Source of the DNA: JARRJY01 sp037388705
GTDB taxonomy: Bacteria > Pseudomonadota > Gammaproteobacteria > UBA6429 > Thiohalophilaceae
Direction of reading: 5' to 3'
Assembly (NCBI GenBank): GCA_037388705.1
Contig: JARRJY010000003.1
Span: 1 to 50,096, forward strand
DNA length: 50,096 nucleotides
Shown: piece by piece, positions 32,986-41,367 of the stretch
Numbering within the stretch: the stretch's first letter is position 1
Layout of the letters: each line of letters begins with the position of its first letter
The notes under the pieces: generated by a model
The model's database searches: none
Told to the model about the DNA's origin: nothing
What the model saw: only the letters and a program-made list of their open reading frames with translations
Position numbers and translations under genes: made by a program

Positions 32986-34269
32986 TTACTCGGTATGACC
33001 CATACGACTAAAGCTGGCCTGTAAGTTGGCTTCTGAATCGATCAAGAACTGCCCGGAAACGACAACCTGGTCACTTTCTTTGAGACCGGACAATATTTCA
33101 ACCTTTCCCTGGCTGTGCATACCTGTAACGACATCTACCGGTTGATACTTTCCATTACCCATATCAAGCACGACACTCTCCCGCTCACCGGTGACAATCA
33201 ATGCTTCACGCGGCAAAGACAGTATGTTTTTCTTCGGCCCACCAAAGATGCGTACCTCAGCAAACATATTTGGTTTTAATAACTTATCCGGATTTGGTAC
33301 CAGTAAACGAATTCGCATGGTGCGCGTCTTTGGATCCAGTTCGGGATAAATATAGGTAAGTTGTCCATCGAATTGTTTTCCTGGTAACGCTTTTACTTCT
33401 ATCTCGGCTTTCAAACCACGCTTTATCCATTCCAGTTGATGTTCATACACATTGGCTTCTACCCAGACCGTGGTAAGATCAGCAATAGTAAACATGGGAA
33501 AATCGTTATATACATACATGTTCTTGTGTATGTTATGGCGAATAATAGTGCCATACATAGGAGAGTAAATTGGCAAACGGTGCCTGGCTTTTTGCTTACG
33601 CGCAATTTCATTCATCAAGCTTTCGGATACACCCATGTAACGTAAATGATCACGAGGGCCAACACTTTCTTTACGCGCGCCATATTTCTTTAATGTTCCG
33701 GACTTGTCCTTCTTCTGGCCCGCGATAAACGCCTTCTGAACTTCCAGGAATTCCGGTGAATAAAGCTCGAGAAGTAACTGACCTTCTTTCACTAGCAGGC
33801 CAAGTGTGCGTACACTGAGATTTTCCACCCAGCCTGCAGTACCTACGCTAATAGTCTTAACACGACGTTCGTTGTAAGTGACATAACCTACCGTCTTGAT
33901 GAACTTCCATAACTGTCCTTTTTCAACTGTGGTAGTACGTACCCCCATTTTCTGGATGACATCCGCAGAGAGGGTTACCGATGGATAAGCTGTCTTGCTC
34001 AGATCAATTTTTTTCTCGACCAGCGCCATACCGCATATCGGGCAGTTTTTGCCTGGCTGGTCCTTGACGATCTTGGGATGCATAGGACATACGTAGCGGA
34101 CATCCAGATGCTTTTTGGCATGCTCGATGGCCGTCTCCGGCTTATCAGCTGGAACTCCTTCGTCCTTGCTACACGCAGACAACGCTATAGTTACGATTGC
34201 AAGTATATGAAAAATAACGAATTTTGCCGACCTTCCCTGATTGGCCAGGCTGGAGGCTAAGACTGGCAT
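32986..34269 (-). CDS. cusB: CusB-like periplasmic adaptor with heavy-metal-binding domain
   Basis: This 427-residue adaptor links CusA to an outer-membrane channel. It has a lipobox ALSAC (lipid Cys33), so it is membrane-tethered. Next is a heavy-metal-binding domain with C61, H64, C76, C79 and M81 (CPMHPKIV, CPICGM), then the hairpin, lipoyl and beta-barrel domains of the HlyD/CusB family (YSPMYGTIIRHNIHKN, VWVEANVYEHQ). It is the first gene of the minus-strand unit cusB-cusA-PCuAC-SCO. The attached metal domain is common in marine gammaproteobacteria and may replace the separate CusF. Confidence 0.93.
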   Translation of the reverse strand: MPVLASSLANQGRSAKFVIFHILAIVTIALSACSKDEGVPADKPETAIEHAKKHLDVRYVCPMHPKIVKDQPGKNCPICGMALVEKKIDLSKTAYPSVTLSADVIQKMGVRTTTVEKGQLWKFIKTVGYVTYNERRVKTISVGTAGWVENLSVRTLGLLVKEGQLLLELYSPEFLEVQKAFIAGQKKDKSGTLKKYGARKESVGPRDHLRYMGVSESLMNEIARKQKARHRLPIYSPMYGTIIRHNIHKNMYVYNDFPMFTIADLTTVWVEANVYEHQLEWIKRGLKAEIEVKALPGKQFDGQLTYIYPELDPKTRTMRIRLLVPNPDKLLKPNMFAEVRIFGGPKKNILSLPREALIVTGERESVVLDMGNGKYQPVDVVTGMHSQGKVEILSGLKESDQVVVSGQFLIDSEANLQASFSRMGHTE

Positions 34270-34383
34270 GGTAATGACTCACTGTAATAATTATTATGAT
34301 TAAGCCCTTGTCGAATTAATCATATTAATCGCTCTCAGCGGACCTTACCAGCCCAAAATCAGTCCAAAGTTTTAGTACTTTAC

Positions 34384-34719
34384 TTAGTTACTGGGTTTCC
34401 ACACACCCATAGCAGGGTTGTTCTCATCCTGAATGGATTTACCCGCTGGCGCTGCTGCCTGTGCTGGTTGTGGCTCTGGCTCACTCGCCGATGAGGCCCT
34501 GTCATTAGCCACATGCATGGCAAACTGGTGTAAATGTTCCAGTAACTCGTTACGCTGTTCTTCAGGGCCAGGGTAGTCCGCTGCCAGGTAACCGCTTATC
34601 GCGGCCAGATATTGTAAGGCGCGAATCATATCCTGCTGTGCCGCCGGGTCATGATCCATCACCAGGTGCATAATGTTATGAATCAACTCATCGGATAATG
34701 TAATTCCATCATCACTCAT
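34384..34719 (-). CDS. Small soluble protein, not recognised
   Basis: This is a 111-residue acidic, mostly helical protein without signal peptide. Residues 1-70 are regular helices with several His and Met (IHNIMHLVMDHD); residues 75-95 are a Pro/Ala/Glu linker; the end reads MGVWKPSN. ATG 34719 is chosen because GAGG lies nine bases upstream; an earlier TTG in frame is unlikely. It sits between cusB and gor, 114 bases behind cusB. I do not recognise the family. Confidence 0.65.
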   Translation of the reverse strand: MSDDGITLSDELIHNIMHLVMDHDPAAQQDMIRALQYLAAISGYLAADYPGPEEQRNELLEHLHQFAMHVANDRASSASEPEPQPAQAAAPAGKSIQDENNPAMGVWKPSN

Positions 34720-34837
34720 GTAATTAGTCCTCATAGTCAAAAGGGAATAAAATTAAAGTCTCGATGCGAAGTATTATATAATAATGCGCTATGTAAATTA
34801 GTTATTGTTTAAAAAAATTCATTCCAGGAAACACATC

Positions 34838-36187
34838 ATGAGCCAACATTTTGATTTGATTGCCATCGGTGGTGGTAGTGGCGGATTATCTGCCGCGGAA
34901 CGCGCTGCTGAGTATGGTATGAAAACTGCCGTGGTTGAAAACAACAAGCTGGGTGGCACCTGTGTCAACATCGGTTGTGTACCCAAGAAAGTAATGTGGT
35001 TTGCTTCCGGTATAGCAGAAACCATGCAGGATGCTGCAGGTTATGGCTTTGATGTGACTGTGAACAACTTCAGCTGGTCGAAACTGGTAGAAAACCGGGA
35101 AGGATATATAAAAGGCATTCTCGACTGGTATGGTAATTACCTGAAAGATTCCAACATTGAACACCTGCAAGGTACCGGCAAGTTTATTGATGCCCATACC
35201 CTGGAAGTTAATGGTGAACGTTATACGGCTGATCACATTGTAATCTCACCAGGTGGTTACCCGGTCATACCACCAGTACCAGGTGCTGAACATGGTATTA
35301 CCTCTGATGGGTTCTTTGCTTTAAGCGAACAACCAAAACGTGTTGCGGTGGTTGGTGCCGGTTACATTGCCGTTGAACTGGCAGGTGTTTTGAATGGTCT
35401 GGGTAGTGAAGTCACCATGTTGTTACGTAAAGGTCACTTCCTATCCAGCTTTGATGACATGTTGCGCGACATCCTGATGGACGAAATGGTTGAGTGCGGC
35501 GTTAACATCATGTCGAAAATCAATGTGGAAAAAATCGATAAAGAAGCCGATGGTAAACTTACGGTACATTGTTCAGGTGGTGTGACCCTGGAGGGTCTTG
35601 ATGCGCTGGTATGGGCCATAGGTCGCGCACCGAATACCGCACCTCTTAACCTGGATGCTGCTGGCGTTAAATATGATGACCACGGATATATCCCGGTTGA
35701 TGAATATCAGCAGACCAACATTGAAGGTGTCTATGCTGTTGGTGATGTTATCGGTAAAGCACAATTAACACCGGTTGCCATTGCTGCTGCACGTCGCCTG
35801 TCTGATCGTTTATTTAACAATATGCCGGATCGCAAACTTGACTATACAAACATCCCAACGGTTATGTTCAGTCATCCACCAATTGGAACCATAGGCCTAA
35901 CTGAAGAAGAGGCACGTGAACAACATGGTGATGCGGTTAAAACGTACCAAACCAGCTTTACTGCCATGTACCATGCTTTAAGTCCACATAAACAAAAGAC
36001 AGCCATGAAACTGGTTTGTGTGGGTGCTGATGAAAAGGTAGTGGGTTGCCATATCATTGGCATGGGCGCTGATGAAATGCTACAGGGTTTTGGTGTTGCC
36101 ATCAGGATGGGGGCAACCAAGAAAGACTTTGATAACTTTGTGGCGATTCACCCAACCAGCTCTGAAGAACTGGTCACGATGCGCTAA
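34838..36187 (+). CDS. gor: Glutathione-disulfide reductase
   Basis: Gor reduces oxidised glutathione in the cytosol with FAD and NAD(P)H. The 449 residues match E. coli (450). FAD motif GGGSGG (11-16), redox disulfide C42-VNIG-C47, second Rossmann motif GAGYIAVE (173-180), and the C-terminal active base in HPTSSEE are present. The cofactor-selecting stretch reads RKGHFLSSFD: R197 is kept but the second Arg that holds the NADPH phosphate in E. coli (R204) is Ser203, so NADPH preference may be weaker. ATG 34838 has AGGAA seven bases upstream. A hairpin follows the stop. Confidence 0.94.
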   Translation: MSQHFDLIAIGGGSGGLSAAERAAEYGMKTAVVENNKLGGTCVNIGCVPKKVMWFASGIAETMQDAAGYGFDVTVNNFSWSKLVENREGYIKGILDWYGNYLKDSNIEHLQGTGKFIDAHTLEVNGERYTADHIVISPGGYPVIPPVPGAEHGITSDGFFALSEQPKRVAVVGAGYIAVELAGVLNGLGSEVTMLLRKGHFLSSFDDMLRDILMDEMVECGVNIMSKINVEKIDKEADGKLTVHCSGGVTLEGLDALVWAIGRAPNTAPLNLDAAGVKYDDHGYIPVDEYQQTNIEGVYAVGDVIGKAQLTPVAIAAARRLSDRLFNNMPDRKLDYTNIPTVMFSHPPIGTIGLTEEEAREQHGDAVKTYQTSFTAMYHALSPHKQKTAMKLVCVGADEKVVGCHIIGMGADEMLQGFGVAIRMGATKKDFDNFVAIHPTSSEELVTMR

Positions 36188-36196
36188 GGAAAAGCA

Positions 36197-36227
36197 GGGA
36201 TCAGCTTGTGCTGATCCCCGGCATTTT
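36197..36227. terminator. Hairpin between gor and the convergent small gene
   Basis: GGGATCAGC-TTGT-GCTGATCCC is a perfect 9-bp stem. On the plus strand the tail is CGGCATTTT; on the minus strand TGCTTTT. It probably ends both transcripts. Confidence 0.7.
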
Positions 36228-36229
36228 GA

Positions 36230-36532
36230 TTACTGTAAAATTTCAACAATCTCATGGGTTGCGCTTAATAAACGTACCAGCTTACCCTCAACACGCAAGG
36301 TCAGGATTCCTTTTTTATCAACAGGTACCACAACCTCCCCATAATCATAAACCGCCTTATCCATTACGTGGCCTACAGCCAGTTTCTTTTGCCAACCCGG
36401 TGGCAAAGCCTGACCTCTGGCAGCTTTCTTTTGCAAACCCGGCGGCAGACCTTTTGCTTTATCTGGCCTGGCCTGGACATTGACAGATACCAGCGCCAGC
36501 GATGTGAATAATAGGACAAATAAACTTTTCAT
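36230..36532 (-). CDS. Small exported PPGW-motif protein (RcnB-like)
   Basis: This 100-residue exported protein (signal peptide about 1-21, ending VQA) has a repeated motif KGLPPGLQKKA / QALPPGWQKKL (about 26-50) and a short C-terminal beta domain. The motif is found in periplasmic RcnB-like and related small proteins of unclear role, some tied to nickel/cobalt. ATG 36532 has AAGGTGG eight bases upstream. It is convergent with gor. Confidence 0.7.
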   Translation of the reverse strand: MKSLFVLLFTSLALVSVNVQARPDKAKGLPPGLQKKAARGQALPPGWQKKLAVGHVMDKAVYDYGEVVVPVDKKGILTLRVEGKLVRLLSATHEIVEILQ

Positions 36533-36635
36533 GTTCTGTTCCACCTTGAATTGATAGATCTTATACTAAATGTAGTAGATATATCGGCAGCAACGGGGCA
36601 TTGCATAAGCATTATTACTTCCGCAAAATAAAAAT

Positions 36636-37169
36636 ATGGCAATTCGTGACTTTGAACACACTCTCCCTGACATTGCGCCTTCCTGCTTTATTGAGGATAG
36701 CGCCCTGGTGATTGGTGATGTGACGATTGGCGAACACAGTTCAGTATGGCCCTTCAGCATACTTCGTGGTGATGTCAACAAAATTACTATTGGCGCCAAC
36801 ACTAATATCCAGGATCACAGCGTACTGCATGTCACCCATGATGGCCCTTATAACCCCGGAGGTTATGCCTTAATAATCGGTAATAATATTACCGTTGGTC
36901 ACCGAGTCACCTTGCACGGTTGTACCGTGGAAGATAATTGCCTGATTGGTATGGGCGCCACCATCATGGATGGAGCGATTGTTCATTCCACTAACCTGAT
37001 TGGTGCTGGCTCTTTAGTAACTCCGGGCAAGGAACTGGAAAGTGGATACTTGTGGATGGGTAGCCCAGTACGTAAAGTAAGAGCATTAACCGATGAAGAA
37101 ATCAAATCAATCGAGTATTCGGCTCAACATTATGTACGCCTTAAAAACCGTTACCATGAGTCACAGTAA
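36636..37169 (+). CDS. Gamma-carbonic anhydrase-like hexapeptide protein (YrdA)
   Basis: This 177-residue left-handed beta-helix protein carries repeated hexapeptides (IGDVTIGEHSSVWP, TIGANTNIQDHSVLH, VGHRVTLHGCTV). The metal His of the gamma-carbonic anhydrase class are visible in HSVLH, GHRV and TLHGC. The E. coli relative is YrdA. Catalytic activity is not certain for this subgroup. Its stop overlaps the D-lactate dehydrogenase start by one base. Confidence 0.9.
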   Translation: MAIRDFEHTLPDIAPSCFIEDSALVIGDVTIGEHSSVWPFSILRGDVNKITIGANTNIQDHSVLHVTHDGPYNPGGYALIIGNNITVGHRVTLHGCTVEDNCLIGMGATIMDGAIVHSTNLIGAGSLVTPGKELESGYLWMGSPVRKVRALTDEEIKSIEYSAQHYVRLKNRYHESQ

Positions 37170-38176
37170 TGAAAGTCAGTGTCTTCAGTACCAAGCCTTA
37201 TGACGAAGAATTCCTGGAAAGGATAAACAAGGACTTTAATCATCAACTATCTTTTCATAGTTGTCCTCTTACTCCTGATACTATCAATCTTGTAGAAGAT
37301 GATCCCTGTGTTTGTGTATTCGTGCATGACAAGCTGAATCGCAAAGTCATAGAAGCATTACATCAAAAAGGGGTAAAACTCATTGCGCTACGTTGTGCCG
37401 GGTTCAATAACGTAGACCTGGACGCGGCAAAAGAATATGGTATTGTTGTGGTGCGCGTGCCCGCCTATTCACCTGAAGCTGTTGCTGAACATGCTGTCGG
37501 ATTAATGCTTTCACTCAGTCGTAAAATACACCGTGCGTATAACCGGGTACGTGAGGGTAATTTTTCACTGAACGGTTTGCTGGGTTTTGAGTTACACAGT
37601 AAGACTGCCGGTATTGTTGGTACTGGTCGTATCGGGACTGCCCTGGCAAAAATATTAACGGGCTTTGGTACAACAGTAATTGCCAGCGATATAAAATCAA
37701 ATGAAACCTGTCATAAGTTAGGCGTTGAATATGTTTCATTTGATGAACTATGTCGTCGTAGCGATGTAATTTCTCTACACTGCCCGTTAACGCCGGATAC
37801 TTACCACCTGATTGACGAACAATCTATAGATTTAATGAAACAAGGTGTCATGCTGATTAATACCAGTCGTGGTGCAGTTCTTGATACACAGGCAACCATA
37901 GAAGCACTTAAAAGTAATAAAATAGGTTACCTGGGCCTCGATGTTTATGAACAGGAAGAACACCTGTTCTTCGAAGATTTGTCTGATAAAGTCATTACCG
38001 ATGATGTGTTTGAGCGCTTGCTTACGTTCCCAAATGTTTTGATCACCGGACACCAGGCCTTTTTCACTGCTGAGGCCATGACCAGCATTGCCCATACCAC
38101 CTTGCAAAATATCAGTTGTTTTGAAAGCGGTGACACCTGCGCAACACTAATTACCGCTGATGATGCTAAACCCTGA
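37169..38176 (+). CDS. ldhA: D-lactate dehydrogenase
   Basis: This 335-residue 2-hydroxyacid dehydrogenase (LdhA type) interconverts pyruvate and D-lactate with NAD(H). It has the substrate-domain LRCAGFNNVDL, the Rossmann motif GTGRIG (about 151-156), the catalytic Arg in NTSRGAVLD, and the active His in GHQAFF near the C-terminus. It overlaps the previous gene by one base and the next by 17. Length and motifs agree with E. coli LdhA (329). Confidence 0.94.
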   Translation: MKVSVFSTKPYDEEFLERINKDFNHQLSFHSCPLTPDTINLVEDDPCVCVFVHDKLNRKVIEALHQKGVKLIALRCAGFNNVDLDAAKEYGIVVVRVPAYSPEAVAEHAVGLMLSLSRKIHRAYNRVREGNFSLNGLLGFELHSKTAGIVGTGRIGTALAKILTGFGTTVIASDIKSNETCHKLGVEYVSFDELCRRSDVISLHCPLTPDTYHLIDEQSIDLMKQGVMLINTSRGAVLDTQATIEALKSNKIGYLGLDVYEQEEHLFFEDLSDKVITDDVFERLLTFPNVLITGHQAFFTAEAMTSIAHTTLQNISCFESGDTCATLITADDAKP

Positions 38177-38822
38177 TTTCTTCAATCGAGATGCACAGGT
38201 TGTCGCCAGGGCGTTACTTGGAAAAGTAATACGTCATAACGTAAACGGTAAATGGCTGGCAGCGCGTATCATTGAAACAGAAGCCTATTTCCGGAAAGAA
38301 AAAGGCAGCCACTCTTCCCTGGGTTTCACTGAAAAACGCAAGGCCATGTTCATGCCGGCTGGCACGATTTACATGTACTATGCGCGTGGCAGGGATTCGC
38401 TAAACATCAGCGCGCGCGGTGAAGGCAACGCGGTACTGATTAAATCCGGTTATCCCTATTTCGACAGGCAATCTCCAGAATCAAACCTGAAATTGATGCA
38501 AAAGCTGAATCCCGGTGCACATGGTTCTGCAAGATCGGTACATAATCTTTGTGCAGGACAAACCTTGTTATGTGCATCACTGGGGTTGAAAGTTACAGAA
38601 TGGAACCAGCAACAGTTTGATGCACAACGGTTTTATTTTGATGACTGTCATTTGAAACCGGAAAAGATCATTCAGACAATACGCATGGGTATTCCGGAAG
38701 GCCGTGATGAGCATTTGCCATACCGCTTTATTGACTATGGCTTTGCCAGGTACTGCACCAGCAATCCCTTAAGCAAAAGAGACTGGAAGAAAGGTAAAGA
38801 GTTTAAAATGATAAAAAGCTGA
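38160..38822 (+). CDS. DNA-3-methyladenine glycosylase, AAG/MPG family
   Basis: This 220-residue enzyme removes alkylated purines from DNA. It has the AAG core ARALLGKVI, ETEAYF (catalytic Glu), MFMPAGTIYMYYARG and NISARGEGNAVLIK. AAG-type enzymes are more usual in Gram-positives and eukaryotes, but are also found in many proteobacteria. It overlaps ldhA by 17 bases, so translation may be coupled. There is no terminator before the convergent aroE. Confidence 0.9.
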   Translation: MMLNPDFFNRDAQVVARALLGKVIRHNVNGKWLAARIIETEAYFRKEKGSHSSLGFTEKRKAMFMPAGTIYMYYARGRDSLNISARGEGNAVLIKSGYPYFDRQSPESNLKLMQKLNPGAHGSARSVHNLCAGQTLLCASLGLKVTEWNQQQFDAQRFYFDDCHLKPEKIIQTIRMGIPEGRDEHLPYRFIDYGFARYCTSNPLSKRDWKKGKEFKMIKS

Positions 38823-38886
38823 GTTGCCTACATTCAGTCAAATTTCTGCTCTGAATTATGTTTGAAATTATAAATGAAAGGATACT

Positions 38887-39741
38887 TCAGGCTTGTAATT
38901 CTTTACGTAATAATTCAATTACGACATGCGTGTTTGGTCGTACACCGCGCCAGATAAAAAAGGATTCGGCCGCCTGTTCCACCAGCATACCCAGGCCATC
39001 CAGGATTTTTGCTGCGTCATTTTCCTTGGCCCACTGCATGAAGGTAGTTGGTTCAGCACCATACATCATGTCATAACAACAACCATTTTCCGCAACCATG
39101 TTTTGAGGTAAAGGCGGTAACTCACCCTGCAGGCTTGCCGCGGTGGCGTTAATAATTACATCGAAAGGTTTTTCATCAGCCAGTTTTTCATAACCGCAGC
39201 CTGAAATATTCCCCAGGTCCCTGAACTCGGAAGCCAGGTCAATCGCCTTACTGGCAGTCCGATTTACGATCACAAGTGCCGATGGTTGTTCTGCTAATAA
39301 TAGCGAAAGTACACCTCTTGCTGCACCTCCCGCACCCATGAGTAAGATACGTTTTCCTTTCAGCATAACCTGGTTATTAATGGATAAATCATTAACCAGG
39401 CCAATACCATCAGTGTTATCACCATATAACCTGTCTTTCTCAAATTTAATGGTATTTACAGCGCCGGCCCGTTGCGCCCTGTCACTACGTTCATTAACAA
39501 TTTGCCATGCCTCCTGTTTAAACGGCACAGTAATGTTGAGGCCTTTGCCCCCGTTCGCAGCAAAATTACCTACTGCCTGCTTAAAGCCTCCAAGGTCTAC
39601 CTGGATAGCGGTGTAATTTACGGATTGACCCGTTTGCTCGGCGAATAGGGAATGTATGCGTGGTGATTTACTATGACTAATGGGATTTCCCATTACTGCA
39701 TAATCATCAACTCGCTTACCAAAATCAAAAAGATCTGACAT
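38887..39741 (-). CDS. aroE: Shikimate dehydrogenase
   Basis: AroE reduces 3-dehydroshikimate with NADPH in the shikimate pathway. The 284 residues show the substrate motif NPISHSKSPRIH (about 19-30), catalytic Lys in NITVPFKQEA, NTDGIGL, the Rossmann motif GAGGAARGV and NRTASKA for NADPH. It has about ten more residues at the N-terminus than E. coli. It is divergent from ppx with 93 bases between. Confidence 0.96.
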   Translation of the reverse strand: MSDLFDFGKRVDDYAVMGNPISHSKSPRIHSLFAEQTGQSVNYTAIQVDLGGFKQAVGNFAANGGKGLNITVPFKQEAWQIVNERSDRAQRAGAVNTIKFEKDRLYGDNTDGIGLVNDLSINNQVMLKGKRILLMGAGGAARGVLSLLLAEQPSALVIVNRTASKAIDLASEFRDLGNISGCGYEKLADEKPFDVIINATAASLQGELPPLPQNMVAENGCCYDMMYGAEPTTFMQWAKENDAAKILDGLGMLVEQAAESFFIWRGVRPNTHVVIELLRKELQA

Positions 39742-39834
39742 GGGTCAACCTGCTTTGTCTTAGATGAAACCATACTTTAGCAATCATGCTATTATATATA
39801 AAAGTATGCTGCCGGCTATTCAAAATTAACAAGA

Positions 39835-41355
39835 ATGTCAGACAAAAATTCAGCAACCCAGTCCATTACAGATAATACGCTTGCCGCGGTTGATCTCGGT
39901 TCCAATAGCTTTCACATGATTGTTGCCCGTATCTCTGAGGATGGCGCTATTCAGGTAATCGATAAAATTAAAGAAATGGTGCGTCTTGGTGCTGGCCTTG
40001 ATGATAACAAATGTCTTTCTGCAGAAGCACAGCAACGCGCACTGGACTGTCTTGAACGTTTTGGACAACGTTTAAAAAACCTTTATCCTGATAACGTTAA
40101 GATTGTTGGTACAAACACGTTACGTAGTGCCAAAAACTCATCTACCTTCTTAAGTAAGGCACAAAAACTTTTAGGCCATTCTATAGAGATCATTTCCGGT
40201 ATTGAAGAAGCACGTCTTATTTACCTGGGTGTATCACATAGTCTTGCTGATGATGGTAAACGTCGACTGGTTATTGATATTGGGGGTGGCAGTACAGAAA
40301 CCATCATTGGTGAAAAGTTCACACCGATACTGATGGAAAGCCATTACATGGGCTGCGTCAGTTATAGCAAACGTTTCTTTGCTAATGGTCAAATTAGCAA
40401 GGAAGCTTTCAAACGTGCTGAACTGGCGGCACAGCTTGAACTGGAAAATGACAGTTATGCCTTTATGCAAAAGGGCTGGGACCAGGTTGTCGGTGCATCG
40501 GGAACAGCACGCGCAATTTCCAGTGTATTACTGGCAGAAGGCCTGTCAGATGGTAAAGTTACTTTTGCAGGCATGAAGGAACTGCGTAAGAAACTAATAA
40601 AAGAAGCTCATATTGATAAAATGCAACTGAAAGGTCTTGACGAAGAACGTCGGCCTGTTTTTGCAGGTGGCTTTGCCGTCATGTATGCCCTGTTCAAAAC
40701 CCTCAATATTAAGGAAATGGAAATATCCGATGGCGCGGTACGGGAAGGATTAATTTATGATCTACTGGGCCGCATCAAGCATGAAGATGTTCGTGAAAAC
40801 ACTGTTGCCCGCATGGTTGAAAGGTACTCGGTACAAGCTGAACATGTTGAAAACGTAGCAAAAACCGCTGTCACGATCTACAAACAAGTTGCCAAAGACT
40901 GGTACATAAAAAATAAGTTCTATAAACAGCTTCTTATCTGGTCTGCCTTACTGCATGAAATAGGTCTAACAATTGCGCATGCCGGCTACCATAAACATGG
41001 AGAATACCTTGCTTTAAATTCTGATTTGCCCGGCTTTTCTTTCCAGGAGCAGCAGTTGCTTGCATCCTTAATAAGGGCACATCGACAGAAGATCCCTCTA
41101 CAGATTTTTGAAAACCTGCCGGAAGAATATAGTGATGCCGCAATACGTCTGGCAATTATCCTGAGGATTGCCGTTATATTGCATCGTAGCCGGGCAAAGA
41201 TAATGATTCCGCAAACTATAATTACTGCCAGTAAAACAAAACTGAATTTAAAGTTCCCTGATGGCTGGTTTGATGATCACCCTTTAACGCTGGCAGACCT
41301 GGAAAATGAAATAGAATTACTTGAGCCAACAGGTATCAAACTGGAAATTTTATAA
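39835..41355 (+). CDS. ppx: Exopolyphosphatase
   Basis: Ppx releases phosphate from the ends of polyphosphate chains. The 506-residue protein has the actin-like ATPase fold with phosphate loop 1 DLGSNSFHMIVARI (about 20-33), loop 2 DIGGGSTETIIG and the C-terminal HD-like helical domain (ALLHEIGLTIAH, LASLIRAHRQKIP). The length fits Ppx better than the shorter GppA, but the two are hard to tell apart; location tail-to-tail with ppk supports Ppx. Confidence 0.93.
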   Translation: MSDKNSATQSITDNTLAAVDLGSNSFHMIVARISEDGAIQVIDKIKEMVRLGAGLDDNKCLSAEAQQRALDCLERFGQRLKNLYPDNVKIVGTNTLRSAKNSSTFLSKAQKLLGHSIEIISGIEEARLIYLGVSHSLADDGKRRLVIDIGGGSTETIIGEKFTPILMESHYMGCVSYSKRFFANGQISKEAFKRAELAAQLELENDSYAFMQKGWDQVVGASGTARAISSVLLAEGLSDGKVTFAGMKELRKKLIKEAHIDKMQLKGLDEERRPVFAGGFAVMYALFKTLNIKEMEISDGAVREGLIYDLLGRIKHEDVRENTVARMVERYSVQAEHVENVAKTAVTIYKQVAKDWYIKNKFYKQLLIWSALLHEIGLTIAHAGYHKHGEYLALNSDLPGFSFQEQQLLASLIRAHRQKIPLQIFENLPEEYSDAAIRLAIILRIAVILHRSRAKIMIPQTIITASKTKLNLKFPDGWFDDHPLTLADLENEIELLEPTGIKLEIL

Positions 41356-41367
41356 AAGAAGCAACTG

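Noticed and set aside
39805..39830. A fourth copy of the dispersed repeat before ppx
   Set aside because: Only GCCGGCTATTCAAAATTAA resembles copy A; the TTCTGG core and AGCAGACATT end are absent.
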